Part shown: positions 17,122-28,100 of the stretch, in pieces
Position numbering within the stretch: position 1 is the stretch's first letter
Layout of the letters: each line of letters starts with the position of its first letter
NCBI RefSeq assembly: GCF_022565475.1
Contig: NZ_JAIUMR010000003.1
Span: 242,094 to 306,093, forward strand
Source: Aliidiomarina sp.
GTDB lineage: Bacteria; Pseudomonadota; Gammaproteobacteria; Enterobacterales; Alteromonadaceae
DNA: 64,000 nt
Direction of reading: 5' to 3'
Translations under genes and position numbers: made by a program
Notes under the pieces: model-generated
What the model was told of the DNA's origin: nothing
Seen by the model: only the letters and a program-made list of their open reading frames with translations
Databases searched by the model: none

Positions 17122-17861
17122 TGATCAAACGCGCTCGTTCATTGGCATTATGCGGTCTGCTTGTGACCGCATTACCCGCGATGTCGAGTCAGGTGGTGAT
17201 CCCTGCCGGTGAGTTTGTCTCACCGGTTATACTCGACCAAGAAATCAGCCGAGTCTGGGTCGATGCATTTCGTCTTGATGTACAACCGGTCACGCGCAAT
17301 GAGTTTGCTGATTTTGTGCGCAAACACCCTGAATGGCAGCGTGATCGCACGCCACGCATTTTTCATGATGGCGGCTATCTCACAAACTGGCTATCCGCGG
17401 TAGAACCCGGTTCAGCTGAAACAGCGCCGGTGACACAGGTGTCCTGGTTTGCTGCTCGAGCCTATTGTGAAGCAGATGGCGGCTCACTTCCGACGTTAGA
17501 GCAATGGGAATATGCGCTCAGCGTTCAACGTCAACAAGCAAACCTCAACGATGATGACTATGCTCGCGAAGTGTTTGCTTGGTATACGCAAACGCCGTTT
17601 ATATCCCGGGCCGAGGACAATGAGGCCATGCTTGGTTTGCTCGGACAGGTCAACGAATGGCTCGAAGACTATCAACTCTTGTTAAGTAATGGCGAAAAAA
17701 TCGACTTTGGTGGTGGTTCGTGTGGTGACACAGCGCGGATGCTAGCAAACTTCGATGCAGCTCATTACGCAACATTTCTGCGTTATCAATCGCGCAGCAA
17801 CTATACCCCAGTCACTACAACGAGCACTTTGGGTTTTCGTTGCGCATATCCTGAGGAGTAA
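17121..17861 (+). CDS. nirV: NirV-like FGE-sulfatase-fold protein
   Basis: A signal peptide (to about residue 22) precedes a formylglycine-generating-enzyme/SUMF1 fold: VVIPAGEFVSP, VTRNEFADFVRKHPEW, VTQVSWFAARAYCEADGG, LPTLEQWEYA, GGGSC and LGFRCAYP. True FGE enzymes have a pair of nearby active-site cysteines in this last part; only the GGGSC cysteine is seen, so it is not expected to be a sulfatase maturase. NirV is typically found right after nirK, and its role in nitrite reduction is not well defined. It overlaps nirK by 1 nt and is followed after 3 nt by the SCO gene. Confidence 0.82.
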   Translation: MIKRARSLALCGLLVTALPAMSSQVVIPAGEFVSPVILDQEISRVWVDAFRLDVQPVTRNEFADFVRKHPEWQRDRTPRIFHDGGYLTNWLSAVEPGSAETAPVTQVSWFAARAYCEADGGSLPTLEQWEYALSVQRQQANLNDDDYAREVFAWYTQTPFISRAEDNEAMLGLLGQVNEWLEDYQLLLSNGEKIDFGGGSCGDTARMLANFDAAHYATFLRYQSRSNYTPVTTTSTLGFRCAYPEE

Positions 17862-17864
17862 CCG

Positions 17865-18515
17865 ATGATGAAGAACGGCTTGCGATTAAACCATTTGAGC
17901 AGGGCACTCATAGCGTCATTCTTGCTGACAGCACCTATGGCATTAGCTCATGCTCAAGACCATAGCCATCGACACCACCAACACGGCCACCATCAGCATC
18001 ATGGTGAAGCACTCGCTGCGGCAGCTCCGTTGACAAATGAGTCGCTTTACCAAACTGAGCTAAGCTGGGTGAATCAGCATAACGAAACGGTAGAACTGAC
18101 TGACTTGCGTGGCAAGCCGGTGATTGTCACCATGATTTACGCCAGCTGCAACACAGCTTGCCCTGTGCTGGTGCAGGATATTCGTCGTGTCGAACAACAA
18201 CTTGGCGACGCCGCGGCCAACACCCAAGTATTGGTGGTTAGCTTTGACCATGAAAATGATACTCCAGAGCGCTTAGCTGAATTTGCTGAGCAACAACGCG
18301 CCAATAAAGACGGTTGGCATTTCGTGACGGGCAGTGCGAGTGATATTCGCACTTGGGCTGCGTTAATGGGCATTCGATATCGACAAAACCCCAATGGCGG
18401 TTACGACCACAGTAACGTGATTGGCGTGCTTAATGCAGAAGGCGAATTAGTATATCGACACGAAGGTTTAAGCCGCCTCCACGAGAAGGTCGCGCAGGTT
18501 GTACGAGACCTGTAA
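17865..18515 (+). CDS. SCO1/SenC-family copper chaperone
   Basis: A signal peptide (to about residue 31) is followed by a histidine-rich run (residues 33-48) likely to bind metal, then a thioredoxin-like SCO domain. The copper-binding motif CNTAC (in ASCNTACPVL) and the distal His (DHSNVIGVL) are intact. SCO proteins deliver copper to cuproenzymes or reduce their cysteines. Its position as third gene of the nirK-nirV operon suggests it metallates NirK. The start is ATG 17865, 3 nt past the nirV stop. Confidence 0.9.
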   Translation: MMKNGLRLNHLSRALIASFLLTAPMALAHAQDHSHRHHQHGHHQHHGEALAAAAPLTNESLYQTELSWVNQHNETVELTDLRGKPVIVTMIYASCNTACPVLVQDIRRVEQQLGDAAANTQVLVVSFDHENDTPERLAEFAEQQRANKDGWHFVTGSASDIRTWAALMGIRYRQNPNGGYDHSNVIGVLNAEGELVYRHEGLSRLHEKVAQVVRDL

Positions 18516-18530
18516 GTTGTTGATGAAATA

Positions 18531-18572
18531 AAGCCCGGCATTTCCAAATTAACATTAGAGGTAACCGGGCTT
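18531..18572 (+). terminator. Possible terminator after nirK-nirV-sco
   Basis: AAGCCCGG (18531-18538) pairs with CCGGGCTT (18565-18572) as an 8-bp stem with a long loop. No strong T-run follows, so it may be only a 3' stabilising hairpin. Confidence 0.4.
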
Positions 18573-18723
18573 CACCCTCGCATACTATCGAAATAATCAT
18601 TTAAAAACAGTCAGATAATGTAAAAAGATATTGAAAAGACATTAATCAGACATGCCCTCACTTTGCCTTTTCGTGATTCCTTGTCATCCTCGACTTCATG
18701 ATTAAACGGAGCAGAGGAAACGC

Positions 18724-19875
18724 ATGAAGAAATTGAAATGGATGCTACTCGTTGTCGGACTATCTGGTTTTATTGCTGGTTGTACGCAATCGGATACAGC
18801 TGATGTAAATAGCCACTGGCGAGCGAACTTAAATACACCTGCGACCGCTGAGATGAAGGCGGCCGATGACGGTCCTTATGCATTTTATCGGGATAATTAC
18901 ACGCTTCTTGACCTCTACTGGGTTTGTGCTGACCAAGTCATCGAGCGTCGCCAGCCTGTGTCGGAATTAATTCCGGTTGAGTGTGGTTACCGCAAACCAA
19001 TCAGCGCTGGACCGCCGGCAGAGGTATTGCCGCAAGTGCGCTTTAGCGCCAATAAAGTGGCGGCACTCTCAGATATACATGGCCAATTCGAGATTCTACT
19101 TGGCCTTTTACAAGCCAATCATTTGATTACTGATACTTGGGATTGGAACTTTGGCGATGGGCATTTGGTGATTGCAGGTGATGTTTTCGACCGTGGCCCA
19201 CAGCAAACAGAAGCACTGTGGTTGTTATATCAGCTCGATAAACAGGCGCAAGCTGCCGGTGGACGCGTGCACATGTTGCTCGGTAACCATGAAACTATGG
19301 TGCTTTACGACGACTTACGCTACCTCAATGACAAATACCACCATGTCGCTGAACGCCTTGAAAAGCGCTTTCCTGAGCTTTATGGCACCGACACAGTGTT
19401 AGGTGCTTGGCTGCATTCCCGGCCGGTCATTGTCAAAGTGAATAACATCTTATTCATGCATGGAGGTCTTCATCCGGACTATGAAGAGCTTGGTTTAAGC
19501 ATTGCCGAAATCAATGAGCATTATCGAGCCTCACTTGGTGTGCCTCGGCGCGTTCTGATGGAAACACCAGTTCTCGACTTTATTTATGGCAGCATGGGTC
19601 CGCTGTGGTATCGCGGTTATTTTCGTGACCGGGATCCCATCACCTCTGAACAAATCGATCACTTACTTAAGTCTTTAAGCGTTGGCCATATTGTTGTTGG
19701 CCATACAAGTTTTCCTGGCGTGTTTCAACACTGGGACGGACGAGTGATTAATGTCGATTCCGACATAAAACGTGGCCAAAGCGGTGAAATTTTGTTCTGG
19801 GAGGACGGGGAATTCACATTAGGTACCCTGGATGGGACGCGAATGGTAATTCCGGATTGGATTGAATCGCATTAA
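18724..19875 (+). CDS. PPP-type metallophosphoesterase lipoprotein (Shewanella-like phosphatase)
   Basis: A lipobox (FIAG-Cys20) predicts an exported lipoprotein. The catalytic domain carries the PPP metallophosphatase signatures in order: DIHGQ, GDVFDRGP, GNHE, a HGG motif (MHGGLHPDY) and a late GHT. These bind two metals and hydrolyse phosphomonoesters. The set matches bacterial PPP/Shewanella-like phosphatases more than generic calcineurin-like esterases. The protein or small-molecule substrate is unknown. It appears to stand alone. Confidence 0.88.
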   Translation: MKKLKWMLLVVGLSGFIAGCTQSDTADVNSHWRANLNTPATAEMKAADDGPYAFYRDNYTLLDLYWVCADQVIERRQPVSELIPVECGYRKPISAGPPAEVLPQVRFSANKVAALSDIHGQFEILLGLLQANHLITDTWDWNFGDGHLVIAGDVFDRGPQQTEALWLLYQLDKQAQAAGGRVHMLLGNHETMVLYDDLRYLNDKYHHVAERLEKRFPELYGTDTVLGAWLHSRPVIVKVNNILFMHGGLHPDYEELGLSIAEINEHYRASLGVPRRVLMETPVLDFIYGSMGPLWYRGYFRDRDPITSEQIDHLLKSLSVGHIVVGHTSFPGVFQHWDGRVINVDSDIKRGQSGEILFWEDGEFTLGTLDGTRMVIPDWIESH

Positions 19876-20070
19876 AAATCAGCAAGTTAAAATCGAAAGA
19901 GATTAAAAAGAGAATAACAAGATGACGAACAGAGCTTGGCGTCGTTGATTTGCAAGTGAGCTCTGTCAAGTTGTAAGGGCAGGCATGATTAAACGATTGG
20001 TTCGGTGATGTACAAACGTTTGAACAACGACTGTGGAGCACGTCGTATTCGGCGACTGACAGCTTCTAGA

Positions 20071-20100
20071 AATAAAAACAAAGAAAAACAAAGAAAAACA
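20071..20100 (+). repeat. Three 10-bp A-rich tandem repeats in receptor leader
   Basis: AATAAAAACA (20071-20080) is followed by two identical AAGAAAAACA units (20081-20090, 20091-20100). They end immediately before the AGGTGG ribosome-binding site of the receptor gene at 20113. Confidence 0.8.
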
Positions 20101-20112
20101 AGGTGGAAAATC

Positions 20113-22833
20113 ATGAACAAACCAACGTTAGTTGCCAGCGCAATTTCTATGGTTTTGGCAGTGAGTACGCTGCATGTCGCAGCAGCGCAAGAAGTCGAGT
20201 CCGGACAGAACCCAGCACAGGCCGAAGAAACAGTCGAACGCATTGAAGTGACCGGTTCTCGAATTCGTCGAACGGATATGGAGGGTGTTGCACCCGTAAC
20301 GGTAATTACCGCGGAAGACTTGGCTAACAGCGGTTACACATCGATTGAAGATTTACTACAAGCATCGGTCGGTAACGCCGGACGAACCATTGAAGGAAAC
20401 GAAACAAGTTGGACGCAAGGTGCGCATACGATCAACTTACGCGGAATGGGCGCCAACCGTACCTTGGTTTTAGTCAACGGAAAGCGGATTCCACAATATC
20501 CAACGGCGACCGGTGGCTCGACAACTTTCGTCGATATTTCCACATTTCCAAGCAGTGCAATTGAGCGGATCGAAATTCTCAGCGGTGGGGCGTCTGCAAT
20601 TTACGGTTCCGACGCCGTAGGCGGGGTTGTGAATATCATCTTGAAGCGTCGCTTTGAAGGCAGCGCACTGAATTTACGAGGTGAAAAAACTCATGAAGGT
20701 GGGCGAGATCGTCAACGCGCGTCATTCACGACCGGCATTAATTCGAGCCTTGGACAAACACTATTTGTTTTAGATTTTGCATTTGATCAACTACTGCGCC
20801 AAGGCGACCGAGACTTTACCAATCGCTGGGGTGTCGATGGCAACAATATCGGCAGTAGCACGTCGCTGCGTTTCCAAGATCGACAGCGCTTTTATCATAG
20901 CGCTGTCGATGTTCGACCAACTGAACAAGAATGTCATGACGTCCTTGGCGAATTTGCCCTGTGGTATGACCGCTCGGTCAGCAGTACCCAATGTCGATTT
21001 GATACCTTAACCACGCCGGGTTTAGCGACCGGTAAAAAAGAATTCAATATTGTCATGAATCATCATGCTGAATTGGACTCAGGTTGGGACATCAACTGGT
21101 TAGTACAAGCCTCGGATCGTACTTCGACGCGCGCGAATTCGGAGAAAGGGATTAGTCCAGACATTTTCATGGACCGCAATAATCCAGGGAATTACAGCTA
21201 TGATTCGTCAGACTTTGAAGACGCGGTTGAATTCCGCTTGCGTCGCCGGCTCGTCGATTATGGCCAACTACGAAATTACACCGGTGAACAGCAAAATTTC
21301 ACCCAGTCATTAAGTTTTGGGCGCAGCATCGGCCAGTATGAATTCGACTTTACTTGGTCGTATGGTAAAGCAACGTTCTTCCGCCGTGGGCGCAACCAAT
21401 TGTTAGCGGACGAGTTACTGAATGTTGTGAGTTTTGATCCAGCGGACTCGGCCAATCCAGACAAGTGGTATCCAATGGATCTCATGACGCCTGAGCAAGT
21501 TGAGCGTTTGTATGCCGAAACGCTCACAGACGCCGACTCAGGTTTGAACCAGTTCCTAGCGGTACTGAGTGGTGATTTGTTTGACCTCAACACTGGACCA
21601 GTTCAGTTTGCTCTTTCAGGCGAGTGGAACCGAGAATGGTATTCCGACGTCAAAGATGACAATACTTTAAGCGGCAACCTACTTGGTCAAGGCGGCACAC
21701 AAGGGGAAGGTGCGCGCAAACGCTACGCTATAGCTGGTGAGCTTGCTATTCCGATTGTTGCTAGCGTAAGCGGGCAATATCTTGATGCTAGCATTGCTAC
21801 ACGATACGACTATTATGACGACGAATCGGCGGTCAACGGCGCGTTCACGCCGCAGTTGGGTCTGATTTATCGCCCGAATGACAGCCTACTATTTCGTGGT
21901 AACGCCGGTCGTAGTTTCCGTGCTCCGGACATGCACCGTTTGTATGCTGGCTTAAGCCGCTCATTCAGCAGTACGACCTTCCACGTCGACCCGAGCCATC
22001 CAGCTGAACCGGATCGCTTTGAATCCATTTCAGCAGGAAACACAGATTTGCGGGAAGAGCGCGGAAAATTCTTTAACTTAGGTACGGTGTTCCAGGTTGG
22101 TGACAACTTTAACGGGATGATTGATTTTTGGCATATCTCGTTGCGTGGAGCAGTCTATACCGAGAGTGTCAGTCGCATTTTGGCCGACCCTTACTATGAT
22201 CGGACGAATGTGGCGAGCAACTGTAATGAGCTGACGAACCTTGGTTACATCATGCAGCAGCCGGCCGATCAGGATTATGCCGACGTGTTCTGCGTACGTC
22301 GTGGCACAATCAATAGTGCCTATGAAGCTTCGCGGGGCCTCGATGCCGACCTCAGTTACACCTGGAATACAGAGTCATATGGTGATTTCCGCTTACGGAC
22401 TCGAGTCTCTCGGACGCTGAAAAAGCAATATCAAGCCTTTGAAGATAGCCGCCGTGTCGAAGAAACGGAAGAGAACTATCTGCAGAAATGGAAAGGCGAC
22501 ATTTCGTTGCGCTGGCGGATGGGCAAATGGACGTCGAACGTCGCCTATTACTATTTAGGCACTGGTGAAGGTGTACATTCGTGGAATATTGACGGCCAGC
22601 TTACGCCTGTGACTAGTAAGCTCGGAACCTTCAATCGCGTGAATGTGAATACCAGCTATCGCTTTAACAGCAGCCATCGCTTAACGGCCGGTATCAATAA
22701 CTTGTTCGACGAAATGCCGCCGGAGTTTGCACCGGGGCACCCGAGTCGTAACAGCGTACCGTTCTTTTTGCGTAACAATGGCTATAACGTGATTGGCAGA
22801 ACCTATACGTTATCGTACCAATATCGCTTCTAA
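20113..22833 (+). CDS. TonB-dependent outer-membrane receptor
   Basis: A signal peptide ending near AAAQE (about residue 26) is followed by a TonB-box-like segment (ERIEVTGSRI). A plug domain comes next with LRGMGANRTLVLVNGKR, IERIEILSGGASAIYGSDAVGGVVNII and a long beta-barrel ending in an aromatic residue (YTLSYQYRF). Length (906 residues) is normal. Such receptors import large ligands using TonB energy. The start at ATG 20113 has AGGTGG 6 nt upstream; an earlier in-frame ATG would add a charged stretch before the signal. A terminator and a CadC-like regulator gene follow, a pairing that suggests local control. The ligand is unknown; peptides or oligosaccharides are possible. Confidence 0.9.
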   Translation: MNKPTLVASAISMVLAVSTLHVAAAQEVESGQNPAQAEETVERIEVTGSRIRRTDMEGVAPVTVITAEDLANSGYTSIEDLLQASVGNAGRTIEGNETSWTQGAHTINLRGMGANRTLVLVNGKRIPQYPTATGGSTTFVDISTFPSSAIERIEILSGGASAIYGSDAVGGVVNIILKRRFEGSALNLRGEKTHEGGRDRQRASFTTGINSSLGQTLFVLDFAFDQLLRQGDRDFTNRWGVDGNNIGSSTSLRFQDRQRFYHSAVDVRPTEQECHDVLGEFALWYDRSVSSTQCRFDTLTTPGLATGKKEFNIVMNHHAELDSGWDINWLVQASDRTSTRANSEKGISPDIFMDRNNPGNYSYDSSDFEDAVEFRLRRRLVDYGQLRNYTGEQQNFTQSLSFGRSIGQYEFDFTWSYGKATFFRRGRNQLLADELLNVVSFDPADSANPDKWYPMDLMTPEQVERLYAETLTDADSGLNQFLAVLSGDLFDLNTGPVQFALSGEWNREWYSDVKDDNTLSGNLLGQGGTQGEGARKRYAIAGELAIPIVASVSGQYLDASIATRYDYYDDESAVNGAFTPQLGLIYRPNDSLLFRGNAGRSFRAPDMHRLYAGLSRSFSSTTFHVDPSHPAEPDRFESISAGNTDLREERGKFFNLGTVFQVGDNFNGMIDFWHISLRGAVYTESVSRILADPYYDRTNVASNCNELTNLGYIMQQPADQDYADVFCVRRGTINSAYEASRGLDADLSYTWNTESYGDFRLRTRVSRTLKKQYQAFEDSRRVEETEENYLQKWKGDISLRWRMGKWTSNVAYYYLGTGEGVHSWNIDGQLTPVTSKLGTFNRVNVNTSYRFNSSHRLTAGINNLFDEMPPEFAPGHPSRNSVPFFLRNNGYNVIGRTYTLSYQYRF

Positions 22834-22860
22834 TCTGAACGCACGTGAGTACATGTAGTC

Positions 22861-22881
22861 GACCCCGAAAGGGGGCTTTTT
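22861..22881 (+). terminator. Intrinsic terminator after TonB receptor
   Basis: CCCC (22863-22866), a GAAA tetraloop and GGGG (22871-22874) form a tight hairpin followed by a five-T run (22877-22881). Confidence 0.75.
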
Positions 22882-22954
22882 CTAGACTATTCATTATTAT
22901 GTAATTTGAGTAGTATAGTTTCACGACTTTTGTATTCTGCCGCGACGTAGCTAA

Positions 22955-25090
22955 ATGACTCGAATAGACGATTCGGAATCTAGTTCCAACTTACAGCAAT
23001 ATCAAATTGCTGATGTTGTCGTTGACCCGTTACAACTCGAGATTTGTACGACCGAAGGCGAATGTATTGCATTACAAAAGCGTCCGATCGAAGTGTTGTG
23101 CTATCTCATTGAGGCCCATCCGCGCCTTGTCACACGTGAAGAGCTGATTGAAAACATTTGGGATGGTAATGCGTATGTCGGTGAGAAAGCATTAACCAAC
23201 GTGATTTGGCAATTACGCTCAAGCTTTGAAAAACTCGGTTTGTGTGACTGTATTCAAACTGTTCGAAAGCGCGGTTATCGGCTGGCCGCGGAACCGTTTG
23301 CGCTAAATGTCGACTCAGTGACTTCTCTTGGTAATGGACTGGTATCTGCAAGTAGCCCGATTAAAAATAGAATACTGAAGTTCGTATTGGCGCCAATAGC
23401 ACTGCTGATATTCGTCGTAGCTATCGGTTTAGGGCTCCTGCCCGAACGGACGAACAAGATTGAAGGCGCTGATTTAGCGTCTGTCGAAATTGTGACGACC
23501 GGAGTTGGTCGAGCGCAATTCGCATCAATTTCCCCTGACGGCCAACAATTGGTTTATGCCATGCGCCCTTTCAGTGGTGAAAGTAATCTGTACTTGCATG
23601 ACTTGCGCAATCCATACGAAAAATATCAATTAACCTTTTCACCGCATCGCGAAACTAGACCCGTATGGAGTCGAACTGGTCGTCATGTTGTGTTTCCCCG
23701 AGAGGAACAGGGCAGTGGACGTTGCGCTTTTTATGCGGTTGATGTAATTACCCGAGAAGAACAACGCCTTTCAGGCTGTCGCCGCTCAGGAACGAGTTAC
23801 ATTACAGCACATCCGTTGAACGACGAGTTTTATTTTAGCGGGCTGACTAGTAACAATAGTAACTTGTATCGGATGACGTGGGATGGTGGTGATGCACGTG
23901 TGGAACTACTGCCCTGTGTGCAGAATTGTGAATTTTCAGTGCGCGATGTGAGTATTTCTCCGGATGGACGTTACTTAGCGTTAACCCGGCGAGCGCATCG
24001 CTTTTCAGAAGACTTATATATTCGTGATTTAGCAACGCATGAAGAATTTCGGTTAACAGACGACCAAGTGGATATCATAGGTATTTCGTGGCACCCGGAT
24101 GGGCAGCATGTTGTGATGGCAACAACAGTGAGTAGTGAGCGAATTGGATATTTAGTCAACATTCAGTCTGGTGAACGGCAAAAATTACCTTTTGATAATT
24201 TCGGTAGCCCATCGCAGATTAGTGCTGACGGTTCGATTTACTTCCATACCATCGATTCGCAAGTACAACTGTCATACTTCCAACTCACTCCTGACTTGCC
24301 GAGTACCGTGTTTCCGTTAACCGCATCGAGCTATCAGCACCGCGATCCGCACTTTAATGCGGTAACGGGGCAGTTCGCATTCGTGAGCAACCGCTCGGGT
24401 GCTTATGAGTTATGGATTGCCGACGAAAATTTAATGAACCCGAGAAAATTAACCGCAATCAATAACATGGTTCGTTTTCCGCGTTGGTCCCATGATGGGC
24501 GTCATATTGCTTTCGTGGCGCGTTACCCCAGTGAGCAAACGGATGTTTTAAGCTTACTAACGGTGGCGACAGGTCGTGTAGAACGGCTCTATGAATTTGA
24601 GCGTGTTCTCGGGCGCCCCACGTGGTGGTATGACGGATCGGCACTGATTGTTCGGGAAGGTGGGGAGCTGCATGTATTAGATCTCGATACGCGTGAGCTG
24701 CGACCGCTCACTACTCAGGGTGGTATTTTCGCGCAATCATTACCATCCGGCGATATCTATTTTACTCGCGGTACAAACCGAGGACTGTGGCGGTTAAGAG
24801 AAGGTGACGAGGCGGTCCAAGTTATTTCTAACGAAGAATTCGGAACCCGTTATTCATGGGTGGTAACCGATCATGGAATTTATTTCTATCAGCTGAGTGA
24901 TTCCGAGGACAGACTTGTTTTCTACAACTTCGCTGATGAAACGGTTCGTAACTTAATTGCCGTGCCACCTGAATTGGTGACACGGCAAAGTACGTTTACT
25001 TATGATGGCAATAACCAGCGTTTGGTTATTGAGTCTTGGCAAGCTCGCTCGAATATCATGCGCGGGCGCCATGCGCTGTTAAGCCCCTAG
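22955..25090 (+). CDS. ToxR/CadC-like transmembrane regulator with periplasmic PD40 propeller
   Basis: Residues about 17-112 form a winged-helix OmpR-type DNA-binding domain (LVTREELIENIWDG, ALTNVIWQLR, QTVRKRGYRL). One membrane helix follows (about 130-152). The remaining ~550 residues are WD40-like PD40 repeats (SISPDGQQLVYAM, SISPDGRYLALTR, WSHDGRHIAFVA), forming a periplasmic beta-propeller like TolB. ToxR/CadC regulators bind promoter DNA directly from the membrane in response to a periplasmic signal. The gene follows the TonB receptor on the same strand after a terminator, and that receptor is a likely target. Confidence 0.88.
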   Translation: MTRIDDSESSSNLQQYQIADVVVDPLQLEICTTEGECIALQKRPIEVLCYLIEAHPRLVTREELIENIWDGNAYVGEKALTNVIWQLRSSFEKLGLCDCIQTVRKRGYRLAAEPFALNVDSVTSLGNGLVSASSPIKNRILKFVLAPIALLIFVVAIGLGLLPERTNKIEGADLASVEIVTTGVGRAQFASISPDGQQLVYAMRPFSGESNLYLHDLRNPYEKYQLTFSPHRETRPVWSRTGRHVVFPREEQGSGRCAFYAVDVITREEQRLSGCRRSGTSYITAHPLNDEFYFSGLTSNNSNLYRMTWDGGDARVELLPCVQNCEFSVRDVSISPDGRYLALTRRAHRFSEDLYIRDLATHEEFRLTDDQVDIIGISWHPDGQHVVMATTVSSERIGYLVNIQSGERQKLPFDNFGSPSQISADGSIYFHTIDSQVQLSYFQLTPDLPSTVFPLTASSYQHRDPHFNAVTGQFAFVSNRSGAYELWIADENLMNPRKLTAINNMVRFPRWSHDGRHIAFVARYPSEQTDVLSLLTVATGRVERLYEFERVLGRPTWWYDGSALIVREGGELHVLDLDTRELRPLTTQGGIFAQSLPSGDIYFTRGTNRGLWRLREGDEAVQVISNEEFGTRYSWVVTDHGIYFYQLSDSEDRLVFYNFADETVRNLIAVPPELVTRQSTFTYDGNNQRLVIESWQARSNIMRGRHALLSP

Positions 25091-25127
25091 GCGCAAACAT
25101 TAGCCTAAAGAAACTGGAGCTAATTCG

Positions 25128-28100
25128 CTAGGCACTGGCCTGACGGTCTTTCGCCACGTATAAATAAACCGCTGGCAGCACATACAAGGTAAATAAGGTG
25201 CCAATGGTCATGCCGGTTGCGATAATTAAGCCCATAGCAAAACGAGACGCGCCGCCTGGGCCACTGGCGAGTAGCAGTGGCAACGTGGCTAACACGGTCG
25301 CTGCGGTGGTCATTAATATAGGCCGTAAGCGAATGGCCGCAGCTTCCTCAATTGCGTCGCGCTTACTGCGACCTTCTTCCTGCAATTTGTTGGCGAACTC
25401 AACGATCAAAATACCATGCTTGGCAATGAGGCCGATGAGGGTAACTAGACCAACTTGCGTATAAATATTCAATGAAGTGATCCCTAAACTTACGAATATT
25501 AATGCGCCGCAGATACTCATGGGCACCGTCACTAATACGATCAGTGAGTCGCGGAAACTTTCAAATTGCGCTGCCAATACAAGGAAGATAATGACTAACG
25601 CGAAAAAGAAAGTAACCAATAGTTGTTGGCCTTCGTTTTTAAACTGTCGCGACTGACCCGCATAGTCAATCACAACGCCTGCAGGAATACGCTGTGCGGC
25701 GATAGTGTCGAGTATCGACAATGCTTCGCCAAGCGACACCCCAGGGCGCGGAATACCACTAATCGTCACGGCGTTCAGTTGCTGAAAGCGACTTAACTGT
25801 TGCGGCTGTACTGATTCCTGCAAATCGACTAACGCCGACATGGGTACCAGTTCACCATCGCGATTGCGCGTGTAAAAATGCGTAAGTTGATCGGCGGTAA
25901 GTCGTTCACTGCGCTGCACTTGCGGGATGACTCGGTAGGAGCGATTTTCCAGCGCAAAGCGGCCAATGAAAGGGCCCGCTAACATCGCCGCTAAATCGGT
26001 CGATATCTGGCTCATATCGACACCCATCAAAGCGGCTTTCTCACGATCGACTTTCACAGTTTGGCGCGGACGATCAATACGCAAATCGTTATCGAGCATA
26101 ATGAAGCGACCCGATTCCATTGCCTCGGTCATGATCTCGTTCGCAATGTCTTGTAGATTCTCAAGAGGCTGTGTCGAACTGATGACAAATTCAACGGGCA
26201 GACCACCACCAGGACTCGGTAACGACGGTGGAATGAGGGCAAATACGCGCAGCCCCGGAATGTTCTCGATAAACGGCTGAATGTCTCGTTCTAGCACTTG
26301 TTGAGTTGTCCGCTCACGCTGTGACCATGGCGCTAAACCGAGGCCGGTACCCGCACTACCGGGACCGAGCATACCGTTAATCACGAAGGCCATGTCAATT
26401 TCGTCGACATCACGTTCAAGCTGTGCGAACTGAGCGCTGTTCTTTTCAATATAATCGAGCGTGGCGTAACTGTCTGCCTGACTAATGGCAAAGACAAAAC
26501 CCAGATCTTCTTGTGGCTCAAGTTCTGAATTACTCGTGACGAACAAGAAATAACAGGAAATGAGGATAATTGAACCAAACACGACCAATACCGCTTTGGT
26601 TTCAAGGGCGCTGTGGAGCTTTTGCTGATAACTATCTTTCAGTCGATTAAAGCGAACGTCCAACCATTGCTCGAAACGCGGACGCTTACCTTGATCGCGA
26701 GAACGCAGCATGCGCGAACACATCATCGGGCTGAGGGTTAGGGCGACAACGCCGGAGAGAATGACGGTACTCGCTAGGGTAAAGGCAAACTCAACAAACA
26801 ACGTACCGGTTAAGCCACCAATAAATCCGATGGGTACAAACACGGCGACCAGTGTTGTTGACATAACGATAACTGGGCCAGTGAGTTGGCGTGCGCCCAA
26901 GAGCGATGCGTCCATTCGCGACATGCCATTCTCGATGTGCCGCTGAATATTTTCGAGCATGATAATCGCATCATCGACCACGATGCCGATGGCTAAAACC
27001 ATCGCTAACAGGGTTAGCAGGTTGATTGAAAAGCCAAGGGCTAGCATCGCCATGAAGGTTCCGATTAACGAAAGTGGAACCGCGACAGCTGGAATAATCA
27101 CGGATCGAAGTGAACCCAAAAATGCATAGATAACCGCAAGCACGATAACTAAGGCGAGCAGAATGGTCATCATGACTTCGTCGATGGCGTTCTCAATATA
27201 CTCCGTCGAGTCGTAAGAAATACTGGCGTCGAGACCCTGGGGTAGTTGCGGAATAATATCGCGAAACCAAACTTCGCGAACAGCCGCAATGACGTCGAGT
27301 GCATTCGCATCTGGGGCTATTTCAACACCGATAAAGGTCGCTTGTTCACCGTTATACAGAGCCGACGCCTCATAATTCTCGGAGCCGAGTTCGATGTCGG
27401 CAATATCACCAACGCGGACCACGGAGCCATTATCGGCACGGACAATGAGGTCGCGAAAGGCTTCAACACTGCGTAAATCAGTGTCGGCAACCAGATCGAT
27501 TGCAACCATACTGCCTTTGGTGCGGCCGAGTGTCGAAAGTACATTATTGGCTTGCAGTGCGCGCAAGACGTCCGAGCCGGTGATGTCACGTGCGGCCATG
27601 CGCTGGGAATCCAGCCAAATCCGCATCGCGAATGTTTGGGCACCGAGAATTTCAGCGCGTTGAACCCCGGCAATGGTCGAGAGCTGGGGCTCGATGACTC
27701 GGACGAGATAATCGGTAATTTGATTCGCTTCGAGAATATCGCTGTAGAAGGATAAATACATAGATGCGACGTCTTGACCGACGGAAAGCTGAACGACTGG
27801 GTCGAGTGCGTCCTCCGGCAGATCGGAGCGCATTTTATTCACTTCAGCAGCAATTTGCGTGAGGGCATCGTTGGGGTCGTAGTCAAGGCGCAGAAAAGCT
27901 TGAATTGTGCTCATCCCGGCCGTTGAACTGGAAACAATGTAGTCAATACCTTCGGCAGCAGCAATCTCGCGTTCGAGCGGGGTGGTAATGAACCCTTGAA
28001 CTAAGTCGGCATCCGCACCGATGTATTGCGTTGTTACTGTTACCGCTGCATTGCGAATCTCAGGAAACTGACGCACATTTAGATCAAGTGCAGCTCGCAA

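Noticed and set aside
17121..17861. Formylglycine-generating enzyme maturing the sulfatase at 8.3 kb
   Set aside because: The active-site cysteine pair is not conserved, and the gene is locked between nirK and an SCO gene, fitting NirV.
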